From Pseudomonadota bacterium (lineage in GTDB: Bacteria > Pseudomonadota > Alphaproteobacteria > Micavibrionales > UBA2020): a stretch of 64,000 nt of DNA. The position numbers and the translations under genes are program-made. Below the pieces are notes generated by a model. It did not search any database. It was not told the DNA's origin and saw only the letters and a list, made by a program, of their open reading frames with translations. The stretch spans positions 1 through 64,000 of the forward strand of contig JAJZVA010000001.1 in NCBI GenBank assembly GCA_021845905.1. The letters run 5' to 3'. This document shows positions 51,061 through 60,931 of this stretch, piece after piece; position 1 is the stretch's first letter, and every line of letters starts with the position of its first letter.

Positions 51061-52584
51061 TCACGCGCGGCGGCGCGGCTTTTTCTTTTCGTCGTCAAAA
51101 ATCTCGTCCCACAGTGCATTGACGCGGGCGACAGTCTTTTCATCCATAGCGAGCGGTCTGCCCCATGTGCGGTCGGTCTCGCCAAAGGTTTTGTTGGTGG
51201 CATCAAAGCCGATCTTGCCGCCGAGGCCGCTTTTCGGCGAAGCAAAATCGAGATAGTCGATCGGCATATTTTCCAGCGTCACGACGTCGCGCGACGCGTC
51301 CATGCGCGTCGAGAGCGCCCAGAGAACGTCCTCCCAGTTGCGCACATTGATATCCTCATCAACGACAATAATCATTTTCGTGTAGCTGAACTGATAAAGA
51401 TACGACCAGAAGGCGAGCATCATCCGCCGCGCGTGTCCGGTATAACGCTTTTTGATGGAAATGACGGCGATGCGGTACGAGCAGGCCTCCGGCGGCAGCC
51501 AGCAATCGACGATCTCGGGAAACTGCTGTTGCAGCAACGGCAGAAAAACATCGTTCATCGCGACCGCCATGGTCGAGGCTTCATCCGGCGGGCGACCGAG
51601 ATAGGTGGAAAGATAAACAGGCTTCTTGCGCATTGTAATCGTAGAAACGGTGAAAACAGGAAACGGCTCGACGCTGTTGAAATAGCCGGTATGGTCGCCA
51701 TACGGGCCTTCCATCGCGGTTTCCGTCGCCGAAACATGGCCTTCCAGCACGATTTCGGCCTCCGCCGGCACCAGCATCGGCACGGTCTTGCATGGCGTGA
51801 GCGAGAGTTTCTCCCGCCGGATCAAACCGGAGAAATGATACTCGGAAAGCGTATCAGGCAGCGGCATCACGCCGGAGAGGAGCGTTGCGGGATCGGCGCC
51901 GATCGTTACCGCCAGCGGCATGTCCATGCCGCGTTCCTGCCACTGCCTGAAGTGCCGCGCCCCGCCGCGATGCGGCAGCCAGCGCGCGATCAACTTGTTT
52001 TTGCCGATCACCTGCATGCGGTAAATGCCGACATTGTAATCCGCCGTGTCGGCACTGTCCGGCGGGCGGGTCATGACGAGGTTGAAGGTGATCAGCGGCG
52101 CGGGCTCGCCCGGCCAGAAAGATTGTACCGGCAGCTTGTGCAAATCAACGTCCTTGCCGCGCAAAACGCATTCCTGCACCGGCGCTGGCGCGCGGCGTAC
52201 TTCAGGCTTCATCGCCATCACCGCCTTGAGATCGCCATATTTGCCCAGTGTAGAGAGAATTCCCGACGGAGGGTCGGGTTGCTTCATCGCCGCGAGCCAG
52301 CGTCCGTAATCCTGAAAGCCGTTGACATCACACCCCAGCCCGCGCGCGACGCGCTCCACCGTGCCGAAGAGATTGCACACCACGGGGATGGGGCTGAGCT
52401 TGCCGTTTTTCATGATGGGTTTTTCGAACAGCAAAACGGGCCCGTGGTTTTCAAGCACGCGCTTGTGGATCTCGGTCATTTCCAGAACAGTGGAAACCGG
52501 ATACGCGATGCGTTTCAGTTGCCCTTCGGCTTCCAAAGAGTCCAGAAAATGCTGCAACGACTGATGATCTGCGTTTTTCGTCAT
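51061..52584 (-). CDS. ubiD: UbiD family decarboxylase
   Basis: LPVQSFWPGEPAPLITFNLVMTRPPD, YNVGIYRMQVIGKN, GPYGDHTGYF; start MTKNADHQSLQHFLD. Confidence 0.94.
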   Translation of the reverse strand: MTKNADHQSLQHFLDSLEAEGQLKRIAYPVSTVLEMTEIHKRVLENHGPVLLFEKPIMKNGKLSPIPVVCNLFGTVERVARGLGCDVNGFQDYGRWLAAMKQPDPPSGILSTLGKYGDLKAVMAMKPEVRRAPAPVQECVLRGKDVDLHKLPVQSFWPGEPAPLITFNLVMTRPPDSADTADYNVGIYRMQVIGKNKLIARWLPHRGGARHFRQWQERGMDMPLAVTIGADPATLLSGVMPLPDTLSEYHFSGLIRREKLSLTPCKTVPMLVPAEAEIVLEGHVSATETAMEGPYGDHTGYFNSVEPFPVFTVSTITMRKKPVYLSTYLGRPPDEASTMAVAMNDVFLPLLQQQFPEIVDCWLPPEACSYRIAVISIKKRYTGHARRMMLAFWSYLYQFSYTKMIIVVDEDINVRNWEDVLWALSTRMDASRDVVTLENMPIDYLDFASPKSGLGGKIGFDATNKTFGETDRTWGRPLAMDEKTVARVNALWDEIFDDEKKKPRRRA

Positions 52585-52618
52585 GCCCGCAAGAATGACG
52601 CAGCCAGCGATGCGGTAC

Positions 52619-52632
52619 TTGATCTGGGTCAA
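52619..52632. promoter_or_regulatory. FNR-like box between ubiD and ubiT
   Basis: TTGATCTGGGTCAA versus consensus TTGATnnnnATCAA. Confidence 0.65.
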
Positions 52633-52666
52633 GTCACGCTAAAAATTCCGCGCTATCTTTGTGCGC

Positions 52667-53149
52667 ATGAAAAAAGATCAGCAGCGTTTGAAGTTCCTCG
52701 AGCCCGCCGTCCGCCGTGTGTTTTGCGCGGTGCTGGACGCGCATCCCGAGATCGTCGACCGGCTGGACGATTATGCCGCCAGCCGCATCCGCATCGACGT
52801 GCGCGACGCGCCTTTTTGCATGGTTATGCAAGTGTCAAAACGCGAGATCGGCGTTTACCGTCGTGATGCGAAAGTGAAATCCGATGCGCGGATCGGCGGC
52901 TCCTTCATGACCTTGCTGAAGCTTGCCGAAGGCGGCGGCGACGGCGATTCTCTGTTCTTCAGCCGCGACATCGAAATTTCCGGCGATACGGAGGCGGTGG
53001 TCGCCTTGCGCAATGCGCTGGATGATTCCGACATGAACATTGTCCGCGAAAGCCTCGCCGCGTTCGGCGTCCTCGGTCTGCCTTTGCGCATCTGTTACAG
53101 GGTTTTTCAGGACATGCGGCCGCTCGTCGCGGGCATGTTCGCGCCATGA
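52667..53149 (+). CDS. ubiT: SCP2-type accessory factor UbiT
   Basis: SCP2-like fold (VKSDARIGGSFMTLLKLAEGGGDGDSLFFSRDIEISGDTEAVVALRNALDD) directly upstream of ubiU. Confidence 0.88.
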   Translation: MKKDQQRLKFLEPAVRRVFCAVLDAHPEIVDRLDDYAASRIRIDVRDAPFCMVMQVSKREIGVYRRDAKVKSDARIGGSFMTLLKLAEGGGDGDSLFFSRDIEISGDTEAVVALRNALDDSDMNIVRESLAAFGVLGLPLRICYRVFQDMRPLVAGMFAP

Positions 53150-54153
53150 CGAAGCAACAAGGACGCAAAACGCCTGAGCTGGTCTGCCCCGCGGGCACGC
53201 CGTCGGCCTTGCGCGTCGCGGTGGATGCGGGCGCTGACGTGGTCTATTGCGGATTTCGTGACGAGACCAACGCGCGCAATTTCCCCGGCCTCAATTTCAG
53301 CCGCGCGGAAATGGCTGAAGCGACGGAGTACGCGCACAAGCGCAAGGCGCAAGTTTATGTGACGGTCAACACCTTCCCGCAGGCCGGAAAGACGGATCTG
53401 TGGCGCAAAGCCGTCGACGACGCGGTCGGTTGCGGGGCGGACGCGCTGATCGTCGCCGACATGGGGCTTGCATCTTACGCCGCGAAAACGCACCCCGATA
53501 CGCGCCTCCATCTTTCGGTGCAGGCCTCGGCCTCCAATCCCGACGCCATCAAATATTATTGCGAGACGTTCAACGTCAAACGCGTCGTATTGCCGCGCGT
53601 TTTGAGCGTAACGGAAATCACCGCGCTCAATGACGAGATCCCTTGCGAGACGGAAGTGTTCGTTTTCGGCGGGCTCTGCGTGATGGCGGAAGGCCGCTGC
53701 CTGTTGTCTTCCTACGCGACGGGAAAATCGCCCAACATGAACGGCGTCTGCTCGCCCGCGGGCGACGTGCGCTACGAACAGGGTAAGGATGGCAGCATGG
53801 ATTCCAAGCTCGGCGTCTTCACCATCAACCGCTTCGCAGAGAGCGAGACCACAGGGTACCCGACCATCTGCAAAGGCCGTTTCAAATGCGGCGGCAATAC
53901 AGGCTATATCTTCGAAGAGCCGAGCAGCCTCGATGCGCTCTCGATGATGCCTGACCTGCTGCAATCCGGTGTTGCGGCATTCAAGATCGAAGGCCGCCAG
54001 CGCGGACGCGCCTACACGGAAGCCGTGGTCAAAGCTTTCCGCAAGGCGCTTAGCGATTATGCGCGCGGCTGGCCGGTAAAAACCGACGCGCTGATCGCCC
54101 TCGCCGAAGGCGGGCAATTGACCGAAGGAGCATACAAAAAAACATGGCGGTAA
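53146..54153 (+). CDS. ubiU: U32 family protein UbiU
   Basis: ELVCPAGTPSALRVAVDAGADVVYCGFRDETNARNFPGLNFS; Cys cluster CSPAGDVRY...CKGRFKC. Confidence 0.92.
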   Translation: MTKQQGRKTPELVCPAGTPSALRVAVDAGADVVYCGFRDETNARNFPGLNFSRAEMAEATEYAHKRKAQVYVTVNTFPQAGKTDLWRKAVDDAVGCGADALIVADMGLASYAAKTHPDTRLHLSVQASASNPDAIKYYCETFNVKRVVLPRVLSVTEITALNDEIPCETEVFVFGGLCVMAEGRCLLSSYATGKSPNMNGVCSPAGDVRYEQGKDGSMDSKLGVFTINRFAESETTGYPTICKGRFKCGGNTGYIFEEPSSLDALSMMPDLLQSGVAAFKIEGRQRGRAYTEAVVKAFRKALSDYARGWPVKTDALIALAEGGQLTEGAYKKTWR

Positions 54154-55037
54154 AATTGACATTGGGCCCTGTGCTGTTCAACTGGGCACCTGAAAAATGG
54201 CGAGATTTCTATTTCCGCATGGCGGACGAAGCGCCTGTGGACATCGTTTACGTCGGCGAAGTCGTCTGCTCGAAGCGTCAGCCGTTTTACAACAAATTAC
54301 TGCCCGAGGTCGTTGAACGTCTGCAAAAAGCGGGCAAGGACGCGGTGCTTTCGTCCCTCGCCATGGTGATGAACAAGCGCGAGGCAAAAACAATGCGCGA
54401 ACTCGCCGCAAACGACAAGCTGCCCGTCGAAGTCAACGACGTTTCGGCGCTCGCAAAGCTTGACGGGCGCGATCATGTCATCGGGCCGTATATCAATGTC
54501 TATAACGAGGACACGCTGGCGCATCTCGCAGAGCGCGGCGCGCGGCGTGTCTGCCTTGCGCCGGAAATTTCTTTCGCGACGGCGAAAATTCTCAGCACGG
54601 CGGGAAAAAAATACAAAACCGACATCGAAGCGCAGGTCTTCGGCCGCATGCCGCTGGCCGTCTCCGCGCGCTGCTATCACGCCCGTCTGCACAACCTTTC
54701 CAAAGACAACTGCCTTTTCGTCTGCAACAAGGACCCGGATGGGCTGCCGCTGAAGACGCTCGACGAGCGGGGCTTCCTCGCCGTGAACGGCATCCAGACG
54801 CTCTCCGCCGCCTGTCTCGACCTTGCGGAAAAAATGGGCGAAATGCAGCTTGCTGGCATCCGCCATTTCCGCCTCTCGCCGCACGACTGCGACATGGTGA
54901 AAGTCGCCACTCTCTACCGTCAGGCCGCGGACGGCGACGCAAGCGTGGCGGAGAAGCTCAGGCAACTTCTCCCCGCAATGGAATTCTCCAATGGTTATTT
55001 CGCCAGTGAGGCCGGTTATAAATGGATTTCAGCGTGA
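54144..55037 (+). CDS. ubiV: U32 family protein UbiV
   Basis: LGPVLFNWAPEKWRDFYFRMADEAPVDIVYVGEVVCSKR; Cys pattern; overlaps ubiU end. Confidence 0.92.
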   Translation: MAVKLTLGPVLFNWAPEKWRDFYFRMADEAPVDIVYVGEVVCSKRQPFYNKLLPEVVERLQKAGKDAVLSSLAMVMNKREAKTMRELAANDKLPVEVNDVSALAKLDGRDHVIGPYINVYNEDTLAHLAERGARRVCLAPEISFATAKILSTAGKKYKTDIEAQVFGRMPLAVSARCYHARLHNLSKDNCLFVCNKDPDGLPLKTLDERGFLAVNGIQTLSAACLDLAEKMGEMQLAGIRHFRLSPHDCDMVKVATLYRQAADGDASVAEKLRQLLPAMEFSNGYFASEAGYKWISA

Positions 55038-55147
55038 TTTCTTTTATGATTATCTGATTTTTATGCAAAAAAAAGAGGCTGTGATACTGGACAAAAATAA
55101 CATCACAATGTAACTTCCTTTTGGAATAAAGAGGAAGATAGTCTGTT

Positions 55148-55939
55148 ATGCTTAAATCCACCCAGTCGCCAGACGCTTTTTTGCGCGGATTGAACTTTTT
55201 TACTGGCCTGGCAGAGGCTGACATGGAAGCTTTTCGCGCCGCCATGGTGGTTAAAGACTATACAAAAGGCCAGCATCTCTTTCACCAGGGTGACTTGGCC
55301 GACCGCTTCTTCATCATTCTCAAGGGGTGGTGCAAGCTTTATCGCGGCACGACGGAAGGCGAAGAATCCATCGTCGCCGTCTTCACGCGCGGAGACGTGT
55401 TCGGCGAGGCCGCCATTTTCGACAACGCCGACTATCCCGTCTCGGCGGAAGCGGCGGAAGACTTGAGCCTGATCGAAATTCCCGCAAAAATCCTCAAAGA
55501 GCGCGCGCGTGAAAACATCGACATCACCTCGCGCCTCATGGCCTCGATGTCGCGCGAGATGTACAAACTGCAAATCGAAAACGAGCACAAGGCGCTGATG
55601 GATGCCCCTCAGCGCGTGGGCTGCCTTTTGCTGCAACTGTCGTCAGACATGGTCGGCAGCGGCGGCACGTTCCACTTCCCTTACGATAAATCCCTCGCCG
55701 CGCAACGCCTCGGCATGAAATCCGAAACCTTTTCCCGCGCGCTGGCCAATCTCAAGACAGTGGGCGTCACGGTTCGCGGGCCGGAAATTACCATCGACAA
55801 TTTCGATCGTCTGATCGACTACAGTTGCGGCCATTGCACGGCGACGCAAAGCGACTGCCGCGGCTCCTGTCGCGAGAACGACTGCGCTTCGTGCGGACAG
55901 AAGCTCATCCGCTTCGGCGCCCCGCAAAAAGAAAGATAA
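55148..55939 (+). CDS. Crp/Fnr family regulator with C-terminal Cys-rich tail
   Basis: cNMP-binding fold (FHQGDLADRFFIILKGWCKLY), HTH (SLAAQRLGMKSETFSRALANL), tail CGHCTATQSDCRGSCRENDCASCG. Confidence 0.92.
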   Translation: MLKSTQSPDAFLRGLNFFTGLAEADMEAFRAAMVVKDYTKGQHLFHQGDLADRFFIILKGWCKLYRGTTEGEESIVAVFTRGDVFGEAAIFDNADYPVSAEAAEDLSLIEIPAKILKERARENIDITSRLMASMSREMYKLQIENEHKALMDAPQRVGCLLLQLSSDMVGSGGTFHFPYDKSLAAQRLGMKSETFSRALANLKTVGVTVRGPEITIDNFDRLIDYSCGHCTATQSDCRGSCRENDCASCGQKLIRFGAPQKER

Positions 55940-55943
55940 CCTT

Positions 55944-56276
55944 TCAAAACCAGAGGATTTTCTCCAGTTCCCGTTTCAGCTCCGCCTGCGTGAGCGTTTC
56001 GAGATCGCGGTGTATCTCGGCGATCACCTGCGCGCAAACCGGGCTTTTGATCGTCTGGCGCAATGCGTGCAGCATGCGCGGCGCGCCGAGCAAAACGAAA
56101 CGGTCGGCATGCTCGCGCGGCGCGGCTTTTTCTTCGAGCCATGCGGCGATCCTTTGCGCGAAGGCTTCGTCCGACATCTCGAAGAAGATTTGATCGTTCA
56201 CGGCAATGCCGTCCGCCTGACGGCTGAACAGGCGCGCCGCATGCGGTTCAACCGCCACTACAGAAATTATTGACAT
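55944..56276 (-). CDS. Host attachment family protein
   Basis: FVLLGAPRMLHALRQTIKSPVCAQVIAEIHRDLETLTQAEL resembles the family (PPRMLGxLR...EIxKDLT). Confidence 0.7.
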   Translation of the reverse strand: MSIISVVAVEPHAARLFSRQADGIAVNDQIFFEMSDEAFAQRIAAWLEEKAAPREHADRFVLLGAPRMLHALRQTIKSPVCAQVIAEIHRDLETLTQAELKRELEKILWF

Positions 56277-56342
56277 TTTGTAATAATAAAACCTCGTTTA
56301 CTGCAACTATCTTTATTTGACACTGAATGGGTCCGGTCGTGA

Positions 56343-56356
56343 TTGATGAATGTCAA
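56343..56356. promoter_or_regulatory. FNR-like box upstream of second Crp/Fnr gene
   Basis: TTGATGAATGTCAA. Confidence 0.55.
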
Positions 56357-56479
56357 TTTTTGAAAAAAACACAATAAGGACTTCTCCTGTACAGATTTGA
56401 CATGCGGATTTATTGGCGGTGTGGAAGTGCAAAGCGTATAATCGCAGTGCCGCAAAAAATATAGAAACCAGGCAAGACC

Positions 56480-57229
56480 ATGAAAAACAAAAATTGCACC
56501 GACCATTCCCTGCGCGATCTGCCCTTCTTTTCAGGACTGAAGGAAGAAGACATGCACGTGCTTTTTGCGGCAGGAAAAGTGAGAGACTACAGCAAAAGCG
56601 AGCATATCTTCCGTCAGGGCGACGCCGCCGACCGGCTTTTCATTGTCCTTCAGGGGCAGGTGAAACGTTATTGCGTCACGGCGGACGGCGAGGAAACCAC
56701 GGTCATGCTTTGCATGCGCGGGGATGTTCTCGGAGAAGCGTGCATCTTTGAAAGCTCCAGTCATACCTTTTCAAGCGAAGCCACTACCGACGCGCGGATG
56801 CTGGAAATCCCCGACGAAGCCTTGCGCGAACGCGCGAGAGAGAATTCCGACATCCCGATCCGCGTGATGGCAGCTCTGTCGCGCGACATGCACAGGATGC
56901 AAATGGAAAACGAGCACAGGGCACTTATGAACGCGCCGCAACGCATAGGATGTCTGTTGCTGCAAGCCTCATCCGGCATTGAAAGCGAAGGCGCTGGAGG
57001 CACGTTCGGTCTGCCTTATAGCAAGGCTCTCGCCGCCCAGATTCTCGGGATGCGGCCGGAAACTTTTTCACGCGCGCTGATGCAGCTCAGATCCTTCGGC
57101 GTCTCCGCCCCGCGCGAGCGGGATGTCACCATTGCCGATTATAACAGGCTCATTGATTATTGTTGCCAGCATTGCACGTCCCTGCCCGGCGAATGCCGCG
57201 GCTCGAAGCGCCAGAGGAAAGTTCATTAA
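56480..57229 (+). CDS. Crp/Fnr family regulator, paralog of 55148-55939, with C-terminal Cys motif
   Basis: FRQGDAADRLFIVLQGQVKRYC, HTH ALAAQILGMRPETFSRALMQL, tail CCQHCTSLPGEC. Confidence 0.92.
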   Translation: MKNKNCTDHSLRDLPFFSGLKEEDMHVLFAAGKVRDYSKSEHIFRQGDAADRLFIVLQGQVKRYCVTADGEETTVMLCMRGDVLGEACIFESSSHTFSSEATTDARMLEIPDEALRERARENSDIPIRVMAALSRDMHRMQMENEHRALMNAPQRIGCLLLQASSGIESEGAGGTFGLPYSKALAAQILGMRPETFSRALMQLRSFGVSAPRERDVTIADYNRLIDYCCQHCTSLPGECRGSKRQRKVH

Positions 57230-57234
57230 TGAGA

Positions 57235-58605
57235 TCAAACCGCCTGAGCGTGGCGGGGTGCCTCTGCGGCGCCTGAGGGCTTTAAATAAGCATCGAACGC
57301 GGAAGCCACAAGCCGCGTCAACGGGCGGCCCGTTTCGGTGATTTCGGTTTTCTTGTCACCCAGATTCACGAGTCCGTCGGCGGCGTAACCTTGCAACGCC
57401 TTTTGCGCGGATGCCCATGTTTTTTCCGCCCAGTCCGCACCTCCGGAAACCGCCGCGAGATCGACCGAACCATAGCACATCACCTCGCTTATCACCGCGC
57501 GGCGATAGATGTCTTCTGCCGAGAGGATGCAGGCCTTGATGGCGGGAAACGCGCCGTTTTCAACTTTTTCGCGATAGTCGCGGTTCATCGCAGTGTTCTG
57601 CACATAAGCGTTGCCGTAGTCTGAAATCGCAGTCTGGCCGAAGCCGATCAGATAGTCTTCCATATCCGTCGTGTATCCTTGAAAGTTGCGGCGCAGACGA
57701 TGTTCCTTATAGGCGACGGCGAGATCGTCCTCCGTCAGAGCGAAATGGTCGATGCCGACGGGCACGTAGCCCTGCGCGATCAGGTCGGCACGCGCGGTCT
57801 CGGCCATATCGAACCGCTCGAGCGTGCCGGGCAGCGGGTGCGCTTCCAGCTTCTTTTGGTGTTCCTTGAACCACGGCACATGCGCATAACCGAACAGCGC
57901 GACGCGCTCGGGTTTGAGCGTTTGCAGCATTTTCATGCCGTCATGGATTTTCTCGGATGTTTGCAGCGGCAGACCGTAGATCATGTCGAAATTGATGCTC
58001 CTCACGCCTGCCTCGCGCAGCCAGCCGACGCATTGCTGAACGAATTCATAAGGCTGCACGCGGTTGATGGCCTGCTGCACATCGGCATGGAAATCCTGCA
58101 CGCCGAGGCTGGCGCGGTTGACCCCGAGCTTTACCAGAGATTGTACTTTGTCTTTATGCAGAATGCGCGGATCCATCTCCATGGCGACGACCGGCTGCTC
58201 CGCCAGCGTGAATTCTTTTGCGATCAGCACGAGCAAAGCCTCAAGATCTTTGGTCGGCGCGAAGTTCGGCGTGCCACCGCCGAAGTGAATATGCGACACG
58301 CGCTGCCGCCGCCCGATCGCCCGTGCCGTCAGCTTTATTTCCTCGCGCACGACGTCGAGATAGGCGCTGATCGGCTTCTCTTCGTTCACCACTTTTGTAT
58401 GGCAGCCGCAATAGGAGCAAAGATGACGGCAAAACGGAATGTGAATATAAAGCGATACGCTTTTTTCTTCAGGAATGGCATGAAGACGCGCGGCAAGATC
58501 CGGCTGAGCGGGTGCGTCCTTGAAGTGCGGCGCGGTCGGATAGCTGGTATAACGCGGCACCGGCGCATCATATTTCAACAATAAATCGCGCATAATTTCT
58601 TCCAT
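57235..58605 (-). CDS. hemN: Oxygen-independent coproporphyrinogen III oxidase
   Basis: YIHIPFCRHLCSYCGCHT radical SAM motif, VPRYTSYPTAPHF. Confidence 0.95.
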   Translation of the reverse strand: MEEIMRDLLLKYDAPVPRYTSYPTAPHFKDAPAQPDLAARLHAIPEEKSVSLYIHIPFCRHLCSYCGCHTKVVNEEKPISAYLDVVREEIKLTARAIGRRQRVSHIHFGGGTPNFAPTKDLEALLVLIAKEFTLAEQPVVAMEMDPRILHKDKVQSLVKLGVNRASLGVQDFHADVQQAINRVQPYEFVQQCVGWLREAGVRSINFDMIYGLPLQTSEKIHDGMKMLQTLKPERVALFGYAHVPWFKEHQKKLEAHPLPGTLERFDMAETARADLIAQGYVPVGIDHFALTEDDLAVAYKEHRLRRNFQGYTTDMEDYLIGFGQTAISDYGNAYVQNTAMNRDYREKVENGAFPAIKACILSAEDIYRRAVISEVMCYGSVDLAAVSGGADWAEKTWASAQKALQGYAADGLVNLGDKKTEITETGRPLTRLVASAFDAYLKPSGAAEAPRHAQAV

Positions 58606-58661
58606 GAGATTCGCCTCGCTTTTTGACTGCATTGATTTTGGTCTACACCCGTACCGCAAGC

Positions 58662-58675
58662 TTGACTTATATCAA
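58662..58675. promoter_or_regulatory. FNR-like box between hemN and nrdD
   Basis: TTGACTTATATCAA. Confidence 0.7.
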
Positions 58676-58798
58676 ATCACGTTAAAAAAAATTTAACCGT
58701 TTATGACGTCGGCAAGCGGTGTCTCATAAAAATTCCCGTTTCTTTTCATGCAACTGTTGGCCGTGTCATAAAAACGCCGGAAATCCCGCTCCTTTCAC

Positions 58799-58812
58799 TT
58801 GACCCAGGTCAA
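58799..58812. promoter_or_regulatory. Second FNR-like box upstream of nrdD
   Basis: TTGACCCAGGTCAA, perfect TTGAC/GTCAA dyad. Confidence 0.6.
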
Positions 58813-58850
58813 GCGGGAAATCCGCATATGGGGCATCTTTGGCTTCTGGG

Positions 58851-58866
58851 GCACAACATCTGGTGT
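58851..58866. promoter_or_regulatory. Possible NrdR box upstream of nrdD
   Basis: GCACAACATCTGGTGT versus ACACWATATWTWGTGT; a weak half-site ACACTA follows at 58881. Confidence 0.35.
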
Positions 58867-58927
58867 CATCAAATACAAAAACACTACGAAAAACAACGAA
58901 TTCATCGATTCGGGGAGTACGAGACCT

Positions 58928-60931
58928 ATGTCTGAAGCACAGCACGCCAAGCTTGAGGAAAAAACCAAAACAGCCGCCACACCTGACGACAACATCGTCA
59001 AAATTTTCGGAGGAACCATGGTCGATTGCAGCGAGGCCGTTTCCGAATATATCTCCGGCAGTGACTGGCGGATCAAGGCCAACGCCAACACCGGCTATTC
59101 CAACGCCGGATTGATCAGCAATGTCGCGGGCAAAGTCATCGCCAACTACTGGCTTGACGAAGTTTACTCGGCGGAAGAAGGCCGCGCTCACCGCGACGCA
59201 GACTATCATATCCACGATCTCGACTGCCTCACCGGCTATTGCGCGGGCTGGTCATTGCGCGCGTTGCTCAACGAAGGCTTCAACGGCCTGACGGGGCGCG
59301 TTTCCAGCCGTCCACCGAAGCATTTCCGCGAGGCTTTAGGGCAGATGTCCAACTTCCTCGGTATCTTGCAGTCCGAATGGGCTGGCGCGCAAGCCTTCAG
59401 CAGTTTCGACACCTATCTTGCACCTTACGTCTTCTATGACCGCTTGAATTTCAAAGAAGTGAAAAAGGCGATTAGGCAGTTCGTCTATAACCTCAATGTG
59501 CCCGCGCGCTGGGGGCAGTCTCCATTCACCAACATCACGCTCGATATCCTGCCGCCGGAAGACCTGAAACGTCAGGCGCCGACAAAGAACGACCTGCACC
59601 TCTTCGCAGGCGCGGACGATGCCGCGCTGCTGGCGGAGGCGCAAAAGCGTGACTTTGGCATCCGCAACCTCGAAGACATGCGCTATGAACATTTCTCACA
59701 TGAGATGGAAATGATCGACATCGCCTATTACGAAGTGATGACCGAAGGCGACAGCACCGGCCAGCCCTTCACCTTCCCCATCCCGACCGTCAATATCACT
59801 GAAGATTTCGATTGGGACAGCAAAACAGCACAGGCGATTTTCGAAAACACCGCCAAGGTCGGCAGTTCCTACTTCCAGAACTTCGTCGGCAGCCAGTGGA
59901 TGTGCAATGAAAAAGGCGAGCGCGTGCCCAATCCGGACGCTTATTCGCCCGGCGCGGTGCGTTCGATGTGCTGCCGTTTGCAGCTCGACTTGCGTGAGCT
60001 TCTCAAACGCGGCAACGGGCTGTTTGGTTCCGCCGAGATGACGGGCTCGATCGGCGTCGTCACCATCAATCTCGCCCGTCTTGGTTACAGATATAAAGGC
60101 GACCTCAAAGGCTTGATGGCCGAACTCGAACGCCTGATGGATCTTGCCAAGTCGACGCTGGAGAAAAAGCGCGTCTTCGTGCAAAAGATGTACAACCGCG
60201 GGCTTTACCCTTATACTGCGCGCTACCTGCCGTTTTTGCGCAACCATTTCAGCACCATCGGCGTTAACGGCATGAATGAGATGATTCGCAACTTCACCGG
60301 CGACGATCTCAACATCACCGACCCCACTGGCATCAGGCTTGCCACCGGCGTGCTCGACCACATGCGTGCGCGTATCCGTCAGTACCAGCAGGAAACAGGC
60401 AACCTCTACAACCTCGAAGCGACGCCCGCCGAAGGCACCACCTACCGCTTTGCCAAGGAAGACAAAAAACGCTTCCCCGATATCCTGCAGGCGGGAGCGG
60501 ACGAAAACATTTACTACACCAACTCCTCGCAAATCCCCGCCGGACACACGGACGATCCGTTCGAGGCGCTGGAGCTGCAAAACCAGTTGCAATGCAAATA
60601 CACCGGCGGAACGGTTTTGCACCTTTACATGGGCGAGAAACTCTCCAGCGGCGAAGCCTGCAAGCGCTTCGTCAGAAAAGTGATCGAAAATTACCAACTG
60701 CCCTACATCACCGTCACGCCTGTTTTTTCGACCTGCACCACGCACGGCTACCTCGACGGCGAACAGCCTGAATGCCCGCACTGCGGCGAGAAAACCAGCG
60801 TCTGGACGCGGGTGATGGGCTACTTCCGCCCCGTTTCCAGTTTCAATCTCGGCAAGAAGGGAGAACATGCTGAGCGCGAGCACTTCATAGAGCGGCGCAT
60901 CTTCACCGCCGACCTGTTCGATAAATGCTAA
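58928..60931 (+). CDS. nrdD: Anaerobic ribonucleoside-triphosphate reductase
   Basis: HIHDLDCLTGYCAGWSL, CTTHGYLDGEQPECPHCG Zn site; start MSEAQHAKLEEK. Confidence 0.94.
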   Translation: MSEAQHAKLEEKTKTAATPDDNIVKIFGGTMVDCSEAVSEYISGSDWRIKANANTGYSNAGLISNVAGKVIANYWLDEVYSAEEGRAHRDADYHIHDLDCLTGYCAGWSLRALLNEGFNGLTGRVSSRPPKHFREALGQMSNFLGILQSEWAGAQAFSSFDTYLAPYVFYDRLNFKEVKKAIRQFVYNLNVPARWGQSPFTNITLDILPPEDLKRQAPTKNDLHLFAGADDAALLAEAQKRDFGIRNLEDMRYEHFSHEMEMIDIAYYEVMTEGDSTGQPFTFPIPTVNITEDFDWDSKTAQAIFENTAKVGSSYFQNFVGSQWMCNEKGERVPNPDAYSPGAVRSMCCRLQLDLRELLKRGNGLFGSAEMTGSIGVVTINLARLGYRYKGDLKGLMAELERLMDLAKSTLEKKRVFVQKMYNRGLYPYTARYLPFLRNHFSTIGVNGMNEMIRNFTGDDLNITDPTGIRLATGVLDHMRARIRQYQQETGNLYNLEATPAEGTTYRFAKEDKKRFPDILQAGADENIYYTNSSQIPAGHTDDPFEALELQNQLQCKYTGGTVLHLYMGEKLSSGEACKRFVRKVIENYQLPYITVTPVFSTCTTHGYLDGEQPECPHCGEKTSVWTRVMGYFRPVSSFNLGKKGEHAEREHFIERRIFTADLFDKC

